DNA of 64,000 bases, from positions 124,001 through 188,000 of the forward strand of contig CACYSQ010000002.1 in assembly GCA_902777125.1 (NCBI GenBank), given 5' to 3'. How positions within the stretch are numbered: position 1 is the first letter of the stretch; the number at the start of each line of letters is the position of its first letter. Below, piece by piece: positions 50,294-59,622 of this stretch. The DNA comes from Ruminococcus flavefaciens (GTDB taxonomy: Bacteria > Bacillota > Clostridia > Oscillospirales > Ruminococcaceae). The notes below the pieces were generated by a model. It had not been told where the DNA came from and ran no database searches. It saw only the letters and a program-made list of their open reading frames with translations. The position numbers were made by a program, and so were the translations under genes.

Positions 50294-50322
50294 TTTACAT
50301 TCACGCAGGATTGTGCTATAAT
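50294..50322 (+). promoter_or_regulatory. Promoter of the GH25 gene (and possibly Shango genes)
   Basis: TTTACA (50294-50299), 17 bases, TATAAT (50317-50322), 30 bases upstream of the start codon. Confidence 0.8.
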
Positions 50323-50351
50323 TTTTATATCAATTCTGAAAGGATAATCTT

Positions 50352-51656
50352 ATGAAAAAAGCATTTGCCATATCAGCTGCCGCTGTTCTCACAATGACCT
50401 GCGGCTGCGGAAAAATAAAGGATAACGACTCTTCTTCAAAGACTGAGCCGATGTCTGTGAGCACTTCCGCTTCAACATCGCCGGTGACGACTGCCGCGGA
50501 GACCACTTCCGTTACTACTACAACAACTACCAAGCCCAAGCCGAAGCAGCAACTTCTCATGGAAAGCAGGCAGAAGCTCGGAGTATACGAAAAAGTCAAG
50601 CTTTCCGATTTCATAACGGAGACCAATGCTGTCCTCAGTGAACCGGATACGCTCGTTGACACCTCACAGACCGGCGCTCTAGACATAACCGTGAAGTATG
50701 AGCTTGACGGCGTTCAGGCGGAAAAGAAGCTCGCCTACACAGTAGAAGATACAACAGCACCTATTCTTCTCAATTCCGGTTACAGTGCCACTCATGTCAG
50801 GGGAACAGCCTTTGACCTCAAAAATTATGTCGGCTATGCAGATGACTATGACCGCTCCCCTGTTCTGACCTATACCGGAACGGTCGATACTATGACGAAC
50901 GGAAAATATCCCATTACGGCTACCGTCACTGACAGCTCCGGAAACGCTACAACGTGGGATCTCACGATAACTGTTGCGGACAGTATTCCTCAGCAGCAGT
51001 ACGGTACAAGCTCGACTCCGTTTGCAAGCTTTGTCGCAGCAAACAGGAGCACCGATCCTGATGTGAGGTACGGTATCGACGTTTCGGAATGGCAGGGAAA
51101 CATTGATTTTGACGCTGTCAAGTCGGCGGGATGCTCCTTTGTTTTCATGAGAGCCGGCTACGGTTACAGGAATATAACCGAGGACAAGTGGTTCAGGGAA
51201 AATCTCAGGAAAGCCAAGGCTGCCGGTATCGACACCGGTATATATTTCTACTCAGGCGCTTCAAACGTGGAGGCTGCGCGTGAACAGGCTCGCTGGGTAT
51301 GCGAGCAGCTCGGGGGCACTCCGATCGAGCTTCCGATAGCCTTTGACTTCGAGGATTTCGGCACTTTTCAGGAATTCGGCATGAGCCTTCACGACCTGAA
51401 CGAGCTCTACTTTGCATTTGCCGATGAGGTTGAAAAGCACGGTCATACCTCTATCCTCTACAGCAGCAAAAACTTCCTGGAATCCACATGGACTGAAGAT
51501 GCCAAAAGCGCTCACGGAGTATGGCTCGCACACTATATCGACAAGACAAATTATACGGGTGATTACGCTGTATGGCAGGGTGCAAGCGACGGTCAGATCT
51601 CCGGTATCGACGGCTATGTTGACCTCAACGTTATGTACAAGAAGTTCCCGCTTTGA
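50352..51656 (+). CDS. GH25 lysozyme-like lipoprotein
   Basis: A 434-aa exported protein. Lipoprotein signal MKKAFAISAAAVLTMTCGC; Ser/Thr-rich linker; an Ig/cadherin-like region around 100-215 (YTVEDTTAPILLN, DSSGNATTWDLTI, HYR-type); then a GH25 muramidase domain with YGIDVSEWQGNIDFDAVKSA, FVFMRAGYGY, and catalytic IAFDFEDFG, ending DGYVDLNVM. It hydrolyses the MurNAc-GlcNAc bond of peptidoglycan. Start ATG 50352 after AAAGGATAAT. It is 24 bases ahead of the TerB-domain gene, so may be cotranscribed with it. Confidence 0.9.
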   Translation: MKKAFAISAAAVLTMTCGCGKIKDNDSSSKTEPMSVSTSASTSPVTTAAETTSVTTTTTTKPKPKQQLLMESRQKLGVYEKVKLSDFITETNAVLSEPDTLVDTSQTGALDITVKYELDGVQAEKKLAYTVEDTTAPILLNSGYSATHVRGTAFDLKNYVGYADDYDRSPVLTYTGTVDTMTNGKYPITATVTDSSGNATTWDLTITVADSIPQQQYGTSSTPFASFVAANRSTDPDVRYGIDVSEWQGNIDFDAVKSAGCSFVFMRAGYGYRNITEDKWFRENLRKAKAAGIDTGIYFYSGASNVEAAREQARWVCEQLGGTPIELPIAFDFEDFGTFQEFGMSLHDLNELYFAFADEVEKHGHTSILYSSKNFLESTWTEDAKSAHGVWLAHYIDKTNYTGDYAVWQGASDGQISGIDGYVDLNVMYKKFPL

Positions 51657-51679
51657 ACCCGCCTGAAAGGAGACGGAGA

Positions 51680-53143
51680 ATGGACGATCAGTTTGAAACG
51701 TTCGACCCTTTCCTGAACGATGATGCGTCCGCTGAAAAGGTCTACCGCAATTTGCCGCTGAAAAAAATACGCCGTTCCGTTCCGCGGACAGACGTCCCCG
51801 ATAAGATAAGGGCAATGAAGGAGCTCGCGTTCACGCCGGAGGCTTACTGGAAGACCTCGCCGTGGCTTTTCCGTCAGCAGGGTCTCTTTATGAAGGATTA
51901 TTCGGACGATCAGCCTTTCGGGGAGGACTTCGCGGCGTATTATCCGACCTACCGCGACCTTTCTACAGAACAGCTCCGCGGCTATTTTTCGTGGAGAACT
52001 GTGGTAAGGCACGGCGAATTTCCCGATGCTCCGCAGCCGTTCATAATAATGTACGCCTATGAGCTCATCAACCTCATCGGCATCGAAAAGCCGGAGGAAG
52101 CCTTCCGGCTGCTGCGGCTCCATATCGGGAATTACGGCGAGAGATGTCCCGAGCTTCAGAAGAATTCCGCAAAGTGGCTGACTGACCTTGCGGCTTATCA
52201 TCAGCTTCCTCCGGAGATGCTCAGCGGTACTCCGGACTATGATTTCGACAGCAATGTCCTTACGCTCTGCAACTGGGAAACTCAGGACGAGGACGGCCTA
52301 TTTGCGGCTGTATCAAGGCTTTCCGCCTATCAGCCGGAACGTTCCGCAGCGTATGAGAAAGAGCCCGAAATTTTCAGGAGGGCTCTTTGCCGGTCGTATG
52401 AAAATGTTGCCATATACTTCCTCAAAAACCGCAAATGTACGCTTCACGAAAAGCTCTTCGGGAAGCCCGTCGAGATAAAGCACAGGCTGTTTGAGGGAGC
52501 GGTATTTTTCGATACTGAACCGCGCCGGAGCTTCCTCTATGAGGTCAGCGGCATTCACAAGCTCGAATGCCGTAACGGTGAGTGGTTCTGCAAAAAACTC
52601 TACGGGAACCGCGGCAGGAACAAGCCTCTCGGCGAGATAGTGCGTACCGTTGACAGTACCATCCGCGAATGCCTCGGGGATATGCACAAGCTTGCGCCGG
52701 GAAGCATTTCCTCCGTATACATAAAGCTGATATCAAAGACGGTCAGTTCGGTGGCTGCGGAGATGCGGCGTCCGCCTGAAAGACATATCGACATCGACCT
52801 CTCGGCACTCGACAGTATACGTTCGGCTGCCGATATCACGCGGGAAAGGCTTATCGTTGAGGTGGAAGAAGATGCACCTTTAACTGCCGCGGAGGTCACT
52901 GACGTCCCGGTGAATGATGCGGACACGCCTCTGGACGAGGGCGAACGGGAGTTCCTGAAAGCTCTGCTCGACGGCGGCGACTGGTCCGGAACCGCCCGGA
53001 AGTTCGGCATTTCACCCTCGATGCTCGCCGATTCCGTAAACGAAAAGCTGTTCGATGTTTTCAGCGATACCGTGATAGATTTTGACGGCGATACGCCTTA
53101 TATCATCGAGGACTACGCCGGCGATATCCCCCAATATATCTGA
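51680..53143 (+). CDS. TerB-domain protein, Shango SngA-like
   Basis: A 487-aa protein with the TerB-N layout: PEAYWKTSPWLFRQQGLFMK, FSWRTVVRHGEFPDAPQPFI, AYELINLIGIEKPEEAFRLL, and a C-terminal TerB-C-like region ending in a winged-helix-like GDWSGTARKFGISPSMLAD. TerB-N proteins accompany BrxD-type ATPases and helicases. I start at ATG 51680 after AAAGGAGACGG. The following gene begins 15 bases later. This is the first gene of the three that define the Shango anti-phage system. Confidence 0.82.
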   Translation: MDDQFETFDPFLNDDASAEKVYRNLPLKKIRRSVPRTDVPDKIRAMKELAFTPEAYWKTSPWLFRQQGLFMKDYSDDQPFGEDFAAYYPTYRDLSTEQLRGYFSWRTVVRHGEFPDAPQPFIIMYAYELINLIGIEKPEEAFRLLRLHIGNYGERCPELQKNSAKWLTDLAAYHQLPPEMLSGTPDYDFDSNVLTLCNWETQDEDGLFAAVSRLSAYQPERSAAYEKEPEIFRRALCRSYENVAIYFLKNRKCTLHEKLFGKPVEIKHRLFEGAVFFDTEPRRSFLYEVSGIHKLECRNGEWFCKKLYGNRGRNKPLGEIVRTVDSTIRECLGDMHKLAPGSISSVYIKLISKTVSSVAAEMRRPPERHIDIDLSALDSIRSAADITRERLIVEVEEDAPLTAAEVTDVPVNDADTPLDEGEREFLKALLDGGDWSGTARKFGISPSMLADSVNEKLFDVFSDTVIDFDGDTPYIIEDYAGDIPQYI

Positions 53144-53158
53144 GAAAGGCAGGATATT

Positions 53159-54469
53159 ATGATTATTCCAAAAAGGCTCGCTTCTGCGGTGATAAATTCG
53201 CTGAAGGGCGGAGTTGTGCCGCGGACCGGTCTCCCCTACATCACGGTCGGACGCGAAAAGGAAATTGATGCGCTTCTCCGTGACGTCGATATCATCTCGG
53301 AGGGCGGTGCTTCGTTCCGGTTCATCGTCGGAAAATACGGCAGCGGTAAAAGCTTCCTCCTGCAAACGATCAGAAATCATGTCATGGACAGGAACTTCGT
53401 GGTCGTGGACGCCGATCTTTCGCCGGAGAGAAGACTTCACGGCAACAAGGGTCAGGGGCTCGCTACCTACAAGGAGCTCATTTCAAATATGTCCACCAAG
53501 ACCCGTCCGGACGGTGGTGCTCTCACTCTTGTGCTTGACCGCTGGATAAGCAGCATACAGTCCGAGGTCGCAGCCGGAGGTATCAGCTCCCCCGGTTCAC
53601 CGGACTTTGAAAAGGCTGTGGAGAGCCGTATCTTCGAGGTCATAAACTCGCTGAACGAAATGGTCCACGGCTTCGATTTCGCAAGGCTTCTCGTCATGTA
53701 CTACCGTGCCGGAATCGACGGCGACGATATGCTGAAAGCCCGCGTTGCGAGGTGGTTCCGCGGTGAATACTCGACCAAGACTGAGGCAAAGAATGACCTC
53801 GGAGTGAATATCATCATAACCGATGACGACTGGTACGACTATATCAAGCTCTTTGCAGCTTTTCTGAAACGTGCCGGCTACAACGGCCTGCTCGTGCTTG
53901 TGGACGAGCTTGTGAACATCTACAAGATACCGAACAGCATCACCCGTCAGTACAACTACGAAAAGATACTGACGATGTACAACGATACCTTGCAGGGTAA
54001 AGCGCATCATCTCGGCATTATCATGGGCGGAACTCCCCAGTGCATCGAGGACACCCGCCGCGGTGTTTTCAGCTATGAGGCGCTCCGGTCAAGGCTTGCG
54101 GACAGCCGTTTCAGCAGCGGAGAACTTACCGATATGATGTCCCCGATAATCAGGCTCGTTCCGCTGACCTATGAGGAAATGCTCGTCCTTACCGAGAAGC
54201 TTGCGGACATTCATTCCCAGCTCTACGGCTACACGCAGAGGATAACTCAGGACGAGATGATAGGCTTTATCCGTGCAGAATACGGCAGGGTCGGTGCTGA
54301 CACTCACATCACTCCGCGTGAGGTGATACGCGATTTCATAAGCGTTCTCGATATAGCCTTCCAGAACCCTGCAAAGGCGATAGCTGATATCATCGGTACA
54401 GTCAGCGCACCTCCGGCTGTCCCTGATAAGGCGGCTGAGGAGGAAGAATTCGCTGAATTTGAAATATAG
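53159..54469 (+). CDS. BrxD-like (DUF2791) ATPase, Shango SngB-like
   Basis: A 436-aa P-loop ATPase of the DUF2791/BrxD type. It begins with the family pattern IIPKRLASAVINSLKGGVVP, TVGREKEIDALL, Walker A VGKYGSGKSFLLQTIR (about 57-72), and Walker B GLLVLVDELVNIYK (about 243-256), then GGTPQCIEDTRRGVFSYEAL and RLVPLTYEEM. Family members occur in type 2 BREX (brxD) and in Shango. Start ATG 53159 after AGAAAGG. It follows the TerB-domain gene directly. Confidence 0.88.
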   Translation: MIIPKRLASAVINSLKGGVVPRTGLPYITVGREKEIDALLRDVDIISEGGASFRFIVGKYGSGKSFLLQTIRNHVMDRNFVVVDADLSPERRLHGNKGQGLATYKELISNMSTKTRPDGGALTLVLDRWISSIQSEVAAGGISSPGSPDFEKAVESRIFEVINSLNEMVHGFDFARLLVMYYRAGIDGDDMLKARVARWFRGEYSTKTEAKNDLGVNIIITDDDWYDYIKLFAAFLKRAGYNGLLVLVDELVNIYKIPNSITRQYNYEKILTMYNDTLQGKAHHLGIIMGGTPQCIEDTRRGVFSYEALRSRLADSRFSSGELTDMMSPIIRLVPLTYEEMLVLTEKLADIHSQLYGYTQRITQDEMIGFIRAEYGRVGADTHITPREVIRDFISVLDIAFQNPAKAIADIIGTVSAPPAVPDKAAEEEEFAEFEI

Positions 54470-54481
54470 GAGTGAATTATT

Positions 54482-54931
54482 ATGATGAAAAAGATCGCAT
54501 CAATAGTTCTCAGCTTTGGACTTGTGTTTGCAATGACCGGCTGTAATAATAATAAGAATAAAGAAGATCCGCATAAGTACACTAAATTTACAAAAGAAGA
54601 ATTGGATGCCCTCCCAGATGTCTATGTTGAGGTATACTACTATAACTGGGGAGAAGAGATACAAGAGAAAGAAAAAATATTCTTCACCTATGATGAAACA
54701 ATGTATAATGCTTGCAATATACCAATAGATGGTCTATATAGAACAGAAATAAAGAATACTCCCGGATATATTATGTCATCATATCTTAAAGACGAAATAT
54801 CTATCCCTCATATAAAAGACGGCGAAAAGCTCATAGTTGAAGTTGACTATGAGAAACATACACTCACTGCCCATGCTGAGCCTGTCGGGGAGACAACGCC
54901 AGAGCTTCAGACTGAGGCAAATACACAATAA
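54482..54931 (+). CDS. AT-rich small lipoprotein inserted in the Shango operon
   Basis: A 149-aa exported protein: MMKKIASIVLSFGLVFAMTG then Cys, a classic lipobox (MTGC), an Asn/Lys-rich spacer, and a single small beta-rich domain with a Thr/Pro/Glu tail. Coding sequence is much more AT-rich than the genes on either side, which suggests recent insertion. Ribosome site TAGGAGTG. No family recognised. Confidence 0.7.
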   Translation: MMKKIASIVLSFGLVFAMTGCNNNKNKEDPHKYTKFTKEELDALPDVYVEVYYYNWGEEIQEKEKIFFTYDETMYNACNIPIDGLYRTEIKNTPGYIMSSYLKDEISIPHIKDGEKLIVEVDYEKHTLTAHAEPVGETTPELQTEANTQ

Positions 54932-54952
54932 TAATCAAGAAAGGCTGATAAT

Positions 54953-55303
54953 ATGATCTTTATATGCTACCAAAAATGTACTACCTGCAAAAAGGCTCAG
55001 AAGTGGCTCGATGACAACGGCTTCACCTATGAGCTGCGCGATATCAAGGAGAATAATCCCACCCGTGACGAGATCAAAAAATGGCAGGGTATCAACGGAA
55101 TGCCGCTGAAAAAATTCTTCAACACAAGCGGACTTCTCTACCGCTCGCTCGGGCTCAAGGACAAGCTCGGCTCTATGTCCGAGGACAAGCAGCTCGATCT
55201 GCTTGCAAGCGACGGTATGCTCGTCAAGCGTCCGATACTCGTTGACGGCAATATAGTCCTTGTCGGCTTCCGTGAGAGCGATTGGGAAGCTCACCTGAAA
55301 TAA
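54953..55303 (+). CDS. ArsC/Spx-family thioredoxin-fold protein
   Basis: A 116-aa ArsC family protein (YffB/MgsR/Spx-like). It has the N-terminal CxxC active site in FICYQKCTTCKKAQKWL and the following YELRDIKENNPTRDEIKKW, and LVKRPILVDGNIVLVGF with the Arg-Pro used for substrate binding. Real arsenate reduction cannot be concluded; many relatives are regulators. Start ATG 54953 after GAAAGGCTG. Its stop overlaps the helicase start (TAATG). Confidence 0.88.
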   Translation: MIFICYQKCTTCKKAQKWLDDNGFTYELRDIKENNPTRDEIKKWQGINGMPLKKFFNTSGLLYRSLGLKDKLGSMSEDKQLDLLASDGMLVKRPILVDGNIVLVGFRESDWEAHLK

Positions 55304-57546
55304 TGGATATCTTCAACAGGTACGCGCCGTTCATACAGGACTTCATCTACCGCAGCGGCTGGGAGGAGCTCCGTGCTATACAGGCTGCCGCTGCCGATGC
55401 AATATTCAACACAGACCAGAACGTTCTGCTTTCAGCTTCAACAGCCTCCGGCAAGACCGAGGCTGCGTTTTTCCCGATACTGACCCTGCTTTCCGAAGCT
55501 CCGCCGTCCTCGGTCGGTGCGATCTATATCGGTCCGCTGAAAGCCCTCATAAACGACCAGTTTTCCCGGCTGAATGAGCTCTGCGAGGAGGCGGACATAC
55601 CGGTCTGGCACTGGCACGGGGACGTTGCACAGTCGCACAAGAGCAAGCTCCTGAAAAAGCCCTCCGGCATATTGCAGATTACTCCGGAATCCCTCGAAGC
55701 CATGCTACTGAGAAAGCATTCGCTCATACCCAGGCTTTTCGGCGACCTGCGGTTCATCGTAATCGACGAGGTCCACTCCCTCATGCGCGGCGACCGCGGC
55801 GGACAGACGCTCTGCCTTATCGAAAGGCTCTCGCGGCTGTCGGGAACTTCTCCGCGAAGGATAGGTCTTTCCGCAACTATCGGCGACCCGAAGGCTGCCG
55901 GAGAATTTCTCGCTGCCGGTACCGGAAAGGGCACTATCATTCCCAAAATCGAGGCAAAAGGCGTTAAATGGCGGCTTTCAATGGAGCATTTCTACATCTC
56001 GCAGAAGGACACCGAGGCAGAGGAAAATGCTGATGCTCTGCCGGTTCTTGATTCCCCTACCGATACCGCTCCCGAAAACGCCGATGCCGGAATGGGATAC
56101 ATCTTCGAGCACACCCGCGGCAAAAAATGCCTTGTTTTCGTCAATTCACGCGAGGAGTGCGAGGCTGTAACAACTACCCTCCGCTCTTACTGCGAGGCTA
56201 ATAATGAGCCGGACAGGTTCCTTATCCACCACGGCAACCTCTCCGCGGCTTACCGTGAAACTGCCGAGGCTGCCATGAAGGACGATGATATCTTCATGAC
56301 CACCTGCACGACCGCTACCCTCGAGCTTGGCATCGACATCGGCAGGCTCGAACGCGCTTTTCAGATTGATGCGCCGTTCACCGTCTCGTCCTTCCTGCAA
56401 AGAATGGGACGCACTGGACGCCGTGGACTTCCGCCGGAAATGTGGTTCGTAATTCGCGAGGAGCTTCCCGAACCGCGGTCGCTTCTCCCGGAGACAATAC
56501 CGTGGAAATTATTGCAGGGCATCGCGCTTGTGCAGGTCTACGTTGAGGAAAAATGGGTCGAGCCGCCGAAGCTTGACCGTCTACCCTACTCGCTGCTCTA
56601 CCACCAGACCATGAGCACGCTTGCCTCAAACGGAGAGCTTTCCCCTGCCGAGCTTGCACGAAAGGTCCTCACGCTCAAAGTCTTTGAGCGCATTTCTCAG
56701 GACGACTACAAGCTCCTGCTGCGGCATCTTCTCGAAAACGAGCATATCCAGCGTACCGAGGAGGGCGGTATCATCGTCGGTCTTGCCGGCGAACGCATCA
56801 TCAACAGCTTCAAGTTCTACGCCGTTTTTCAGGAAAACGAGGAGTATACAGTCCGCTGGGAATCGCAGGAGCTCGGCACTGTCGTCATGCCGCCTCCGGT
56901 CGGCGAAAAGCTTGCGATAGCAGGTCATGTCTGGGTCGTCGATGAGCTCGACCACAAGCGCCGACTGGTCTATGTCGAGAAGATCAAGGGCAAGGTACCG
57001 GCGTATTTCGGCGACTGTCCCGGCGATATCAACACGAAGATACTCGAACGCATGAGAAAGGTTCTCATCGAGGATAAGTCCTATCCTTACCTCATGAAGA
57101 ACGCCTCCGCAAGACTTGCTCAGGCTCGCAGCACTGCGAGAAATTCCGGCTTTACGGACGACCCGCTGATCTGTCTCGGCGGAACGATGTGGTGTCTCCT
57201 GCCGTGGCTCGGAAGCTACGCATTCCTCGCAATGGAACGCTTCCTGAAGATAAAATGTGCGGAACGTCTCAGCTTGAAGGGCATGGACAGCTCGCGTCCG
57301 TACTTCATACAGTTCACGATGAAGTCATCGCCGGAGGATTTCTTCCGCATAGTTTATGAGGAGGCTCAGAAGGATTTTCCGCCGACCGATCTGGTCTATC
57401 CCGGCGAAGTGCCGCTCTTTGAGAAGTATGACGAGTTCGTGCCGCCGGAGCTTGTCCGCAAGGGCTTTGCTTACGGCATACTTGATATAAACGGCATGAA
57501 GCAGCGGATATTTGAGTGGGCGGACAGATTTCTTGATAAGGCATAA
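55303..57546 (+). CDS. Lhr-like DEVH-box helicase, Shango SngC-like
   Basis: A 747-aa superfamily 2 helicase related to Lhr and to BrxHI of type 2 BREX. RecA1: ELRAIQAAAADAI (Q-motif-like), SASTASGKTEAAF (Walker A, about 44-56), IVIDEVHSLMRGDRG (DEVH, about 153-167), GLSATIGD. RecA2: CLVFVNSREECEAV, TCTTATLELGIDIG, LQRMGRTGRRG. The C-terminal half has Lhr-type beta regions (LGTVVMPPPVGEKLAIAGHVW). Start ATG 55303; a TTG at 55282 is in frame. It completes the TerB/BrxD/helicase trio. Confidence 0.88.
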   Translation: MDIFNRYAPFIQDFIYRSGWEELRAIQAAAADAIFNTDQNVLLSASTASGKTEAAFFPILTLLSEAPPSSVGAIYIGPLKALINDQFSRLNELCEEADIPVWHWHGDVAQSHKSKLLKKPSGILQITPESLEAMLLRKHSLIPRLFGDLRFIVIDEVHSLMRGDRGGQTLCLIERLSRLSGTSPRRIGLSATIGDPKAAGEFLAAGTGKGTIIPKIEAKGVKWRLSMEHFYISQKDTEAEENADALPVLDSPTDTAPENADAGMGYIFEHTRGKKCLVFVNSREECEAVTTTLRSYCEANNEPDRFLIHHGNLSAAYRETAEAAMKDDDIFMTTCTTATLELGIDIGRLERAFQIDAPFTVSSFLQRMGRTGRRGLPPEMWFVIREELPEPRSLLPETIPWKLLQGIALVQVYVEEKWVEPPKLDRLPYSLLYHQTMSTLASNGELSPAELARKVLTLKVFERISQDDYKLLLRHLLENEHIQRTEEGGIIVGLAGERIINSFKFYAVFQENEEYTVRWESQELGTVVMPPPVGEKLAIAGHVWVVDELDHKRRLVYVEKIKGKVPAYFGDCPGDINTKILERMRKVLIEDKSYPYLMKNASARLAQARSTARNSGFTDDPLICLGGTMWCLLPWLGSYAFLAMERFLKIKCAERLSLKGMDSSRPYFIQFTMKSSPEDFFRIVYEEAQKDFPPTDLVYPGEVPLFEKYDEFVPPELVRKGFAYGILDINGMKQRIFEWADRFLDKA

Positions 57547-57572
57547 AAACAGCGGCATTAAGCCGCTGTTTC
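57547..57572. terminator. Bidirectional terminator
   Basis: AAACAGCGGC / GCCGCTGTTT hairpin between the convergent helicase (plus) and DUF1015 (minus) genes. Confidence 0.85.
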
Positions 57573-57577
57573 TGCTT

Positions 57578-58846
57578 TTATTCGGTTATTGTCCTTGCTT
57601 CCATATAGAAGCGCTTGTCCTCGGCGTGACCCATTGAGAAGGTCTTTCTCGGGAGGGCGCCGTCCTTGATGACGGTCGGGAAAAGCTGGGATTTGTCCAT
57701 ATCAGGGAGGATAAAGCCGATCCCGTTGTGCTTCTGAGCGAGAGCCTTGACCGTATCAGCACCGTGGATATAATCTATCTTTCCACCCTTATTTTTAATG
57801 TAGCTGTCAAGGAAATTCTGGAGCGAGCCAACTGACAGATTCGAGGTCTGCTTGTGAATATACTCCTTAACTTCAGTACCGTCGCAGCAGGTTATTACAT
57901 ACTGGCTGCTCTCTGCATCATTAAGCTCCAGAGCGTGTGAAAGCTCATAAAGCAGGTCATCACAGTCAACGTCGTACACAAGGCGGTGGATAGCCTCAAA
58001 CTTTAGAGCATCGCTGTGGAGGTTCACTATCTCGGCGAGAGCATAACGTGCCGGGTGGTTGGAGAAGTCCTTGCCGGGATTTGCCTTTTTGAGCTGCTCA
58101 TAGAACTCCTTTGCGGTAGCAAGGGAATGGTTGCCGTCGCCCATAGCATAGAGGAGGACCGGCGAATTGTCAAGGCTGTACTTCTTGTTGAAGGTATCAG
58201 GGTCAGCGAGTGCAACAAGTGCCGCGTCGATCTTTTCCTGCATAGCCTCGTCAACGAGCCAGCCCTTGATGCTTCCGCCGTTCTGCATGAGCTCAGTATC
58301 GTAGAGCTTCTTCATAGCGGAGGTCTTATCGGCTATCGGCTCGATAACGGTATTGTCCGGGTCGTCAATGAGTATCATGATGTGGGGAAGCTCCAGCTTT
58401 GCGCCCTGACGAACCTTTATACGCGGAGGTATACGCTCGATAACTGTAGCCTCGGTAGCGCGTACCTCAGAGCTGCTTCCCTTTGAAAAATCGTACTTTT
58501 CAAGGTCGATAGCGCCGACTATCCCCTGACGGAGAATGCCGTTGCTCTGAACACGCTCAACGTAGACCATAGCGTTCCTGTATTCATCGAAAATGCCGTC
58601 CGAAACGTACTTGTCCATAGCCTTGTGAATGCCGTCGATGCGTCCGGAAACGCCGTCCTCCTCGAGGTAGAGTTCCGGGAGGATAAGGTTGAGAGTTGAG
58701 GGTGCATCACCGACATTGCTGCTCACCTGTTCCCAGTATTCAGGCTCACTGGTGTACTGGTCGCAGGCGATAACAGACCATTTGTACATATCTGTTCCCT
58801 GCTTGGGAAGAAGGATATCGGCGTTGTGAAAAGCTGTTGAATTCAT
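57578..58846 (-). CDS. DUF1015 family protein
   Basis: A 422-aa member of DUF1015 (COG4198), a conserved cytoplasmic family of unknown biochemistry. Signature blocks: WSVIACDQYTSEPEYWEQV, LPHIMILIDDPDNTVIEPI, LLYAMGDGNHSLATAKEFYE (GDGNHS is the family hallmark) and FILPDMDKSQLFPTVIKDG. Start ATG 58846 after AAAGGAGAAT. It is two bases from maf, so cotranscribed. Confidence 0.93.
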   Translation of the reverse strand: MNSTAFHNADILLPKQGTDMYKWSVIACDQYTSEPEYWEQVSSNVGDAPSTLNLILPELYLEEDGVSGRIDGIHKAMDKYVSDGIFDEYRNAMVYVERVQSNGILRQGIVGAIDLEKYDFSKGSSSEVRATEATVIERIPPRIKVRQGAKLELPHIMILIDDPDNTVIEPIADKTSAMKKLYDTELMQNGGSIKGWLVDEAMQEKIDAALVALADPDTFNKKYSLDNSPVLLYAMGDGNHSLATAKEFYEQLKKANPGKDFSNHPARYALAEIVNLHSDALKFEAIHRLVYDVDCDDLLYELSHALELNDAESSQYVITCCDGTEVKEYIHKQTSNLSVGSLQNFLDSYIKNKGGKIDYIHGADTVKALAQKHNGIGFILPDMDKSQLFPTVIKDGALPRKTFSMGHAEDKRFYMEARTITE

Positions 58847-58848
58847 AT

Positions 58849-59421
58849 TTATTCTCCTTTGATATTTCTTAAGAAGTTTTTCAGTTCATTGAAAAGCTGG
58901 GCGACCGGAAGTCCGACTACGTTGAAGAAATCACCGTCGATAGAGTCGATGAAGTCCCCTGCTATCCCCTGTATACCGTAGCCTCCGGCTTTGTCGTAGG
59001 GCTCGTCCGTGTCGGCGTAAGCCTCTGTCTCAGCCTGTGAGAGCTTGCGGAAGGTAACGTCCGTGACCGAGGAAAAGCACTCCTTTCTGCCCTTGTAGAA
59101 AAGGCAGCAGCTTGTGACGACATAGTGGGTGTTGCCGGAGAGCATCTCCATGAATTTCAGGCATTCAGCCCTGTCATGCGGCTTGCCGAGGATATCTCCG
59201 CCGGCAATGACAGTGGTATCGCAGCCGATGACAACGCAGTCCGGGTACCTTTCCGCTGCCGCAGCAGCCTTGCGTTCGGCAAGCACGGACGAGGCTTCCA
59301 TAGGGAGAGTGTCCTTCGGCAGAGTCTCGTCGCAGTCCAGCGAAACAGCCTCGAAATCGCTTGTGATGAACTTCATCAGCTCACGCCTCCGCGGTGAAGC
59401 CGATGCAAGTATGATCTTCAT
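58849..59421 (-). CDS. maf: Maf family nucleoside triphosphate pyrophosphatase
   Basis: A 190-aa Maf protein that hydrolyses non-canonical or dTTP/UTP-type nucleotides to monophosphates; once linked to septum formation. Motifs: ILASASPRRRELMKFI, CVVIGCDTTVIAGGDILGKP, and YDKAGGYGIQGIAGDFIDSIDGDF with catalytic Asp/Glu positions. Start ATG 59421. It follows the 59-aa membrane protein gene by 4 bases. Confidence 0.95.
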   Translation of the reverse strand: MKIILASASPRRRELMKFITSDFEAVSLDCDETLPKDTLPMEASSVLAERKAAAAAERYPDCVVIGCDTTVIAGGDILGKPHDRAECLKFMEMLSGNTHYVVTSCCLFYKGRKECFSSVTDVTFRKLSQAETEAYADTDEPYDKAGGYGIQGIAGDFIDSIDGDFFNVVGLPVAQLFNELKNFLRNIKGE

Positions 59422-59425
59422 ATTA

Positions 59426-59605
59426 TCAGTCCTTTGTTTTAGTCTTCAAAAGTGTGAACAGCGAAACGATGAACATTGCTGTTACAAGCACAGGTGCTAT
59501 TTTGTCAGAGGTGCGGTCTCTGACCCAGTCGTTCGTAAACGCGATAGTTCCGAGAAAAAGTATTGCCTCGATGATGAAAACGACAAGTTTTGTACGCTTT
59601 TTCAT
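59426..59605 (-). CDS. 59-aa two-helix membrane protein
   Basis: Start ATG 59605 follows a perfect GGAGGA; the product begins MKKRTKLVVFIIEAILFLGT and ends FTLLKTKTKD. Two hydrophobic helices separated by a short loop with NDWVRDRTSDK. It is directly upstream of maf with 4 bases between. Function unknown, but the good ribosome site and position support a real gene. Confidence 0.7.
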   Translation of the reverse strand: MKKRTKLVVFIIEAILFLGTIAFTNDWVRDRTSDKIAPVLVTAMFIVSLFTLLKTKTKD

Positions 59606-59622
59606 TATAATTCCTCCTTTGG

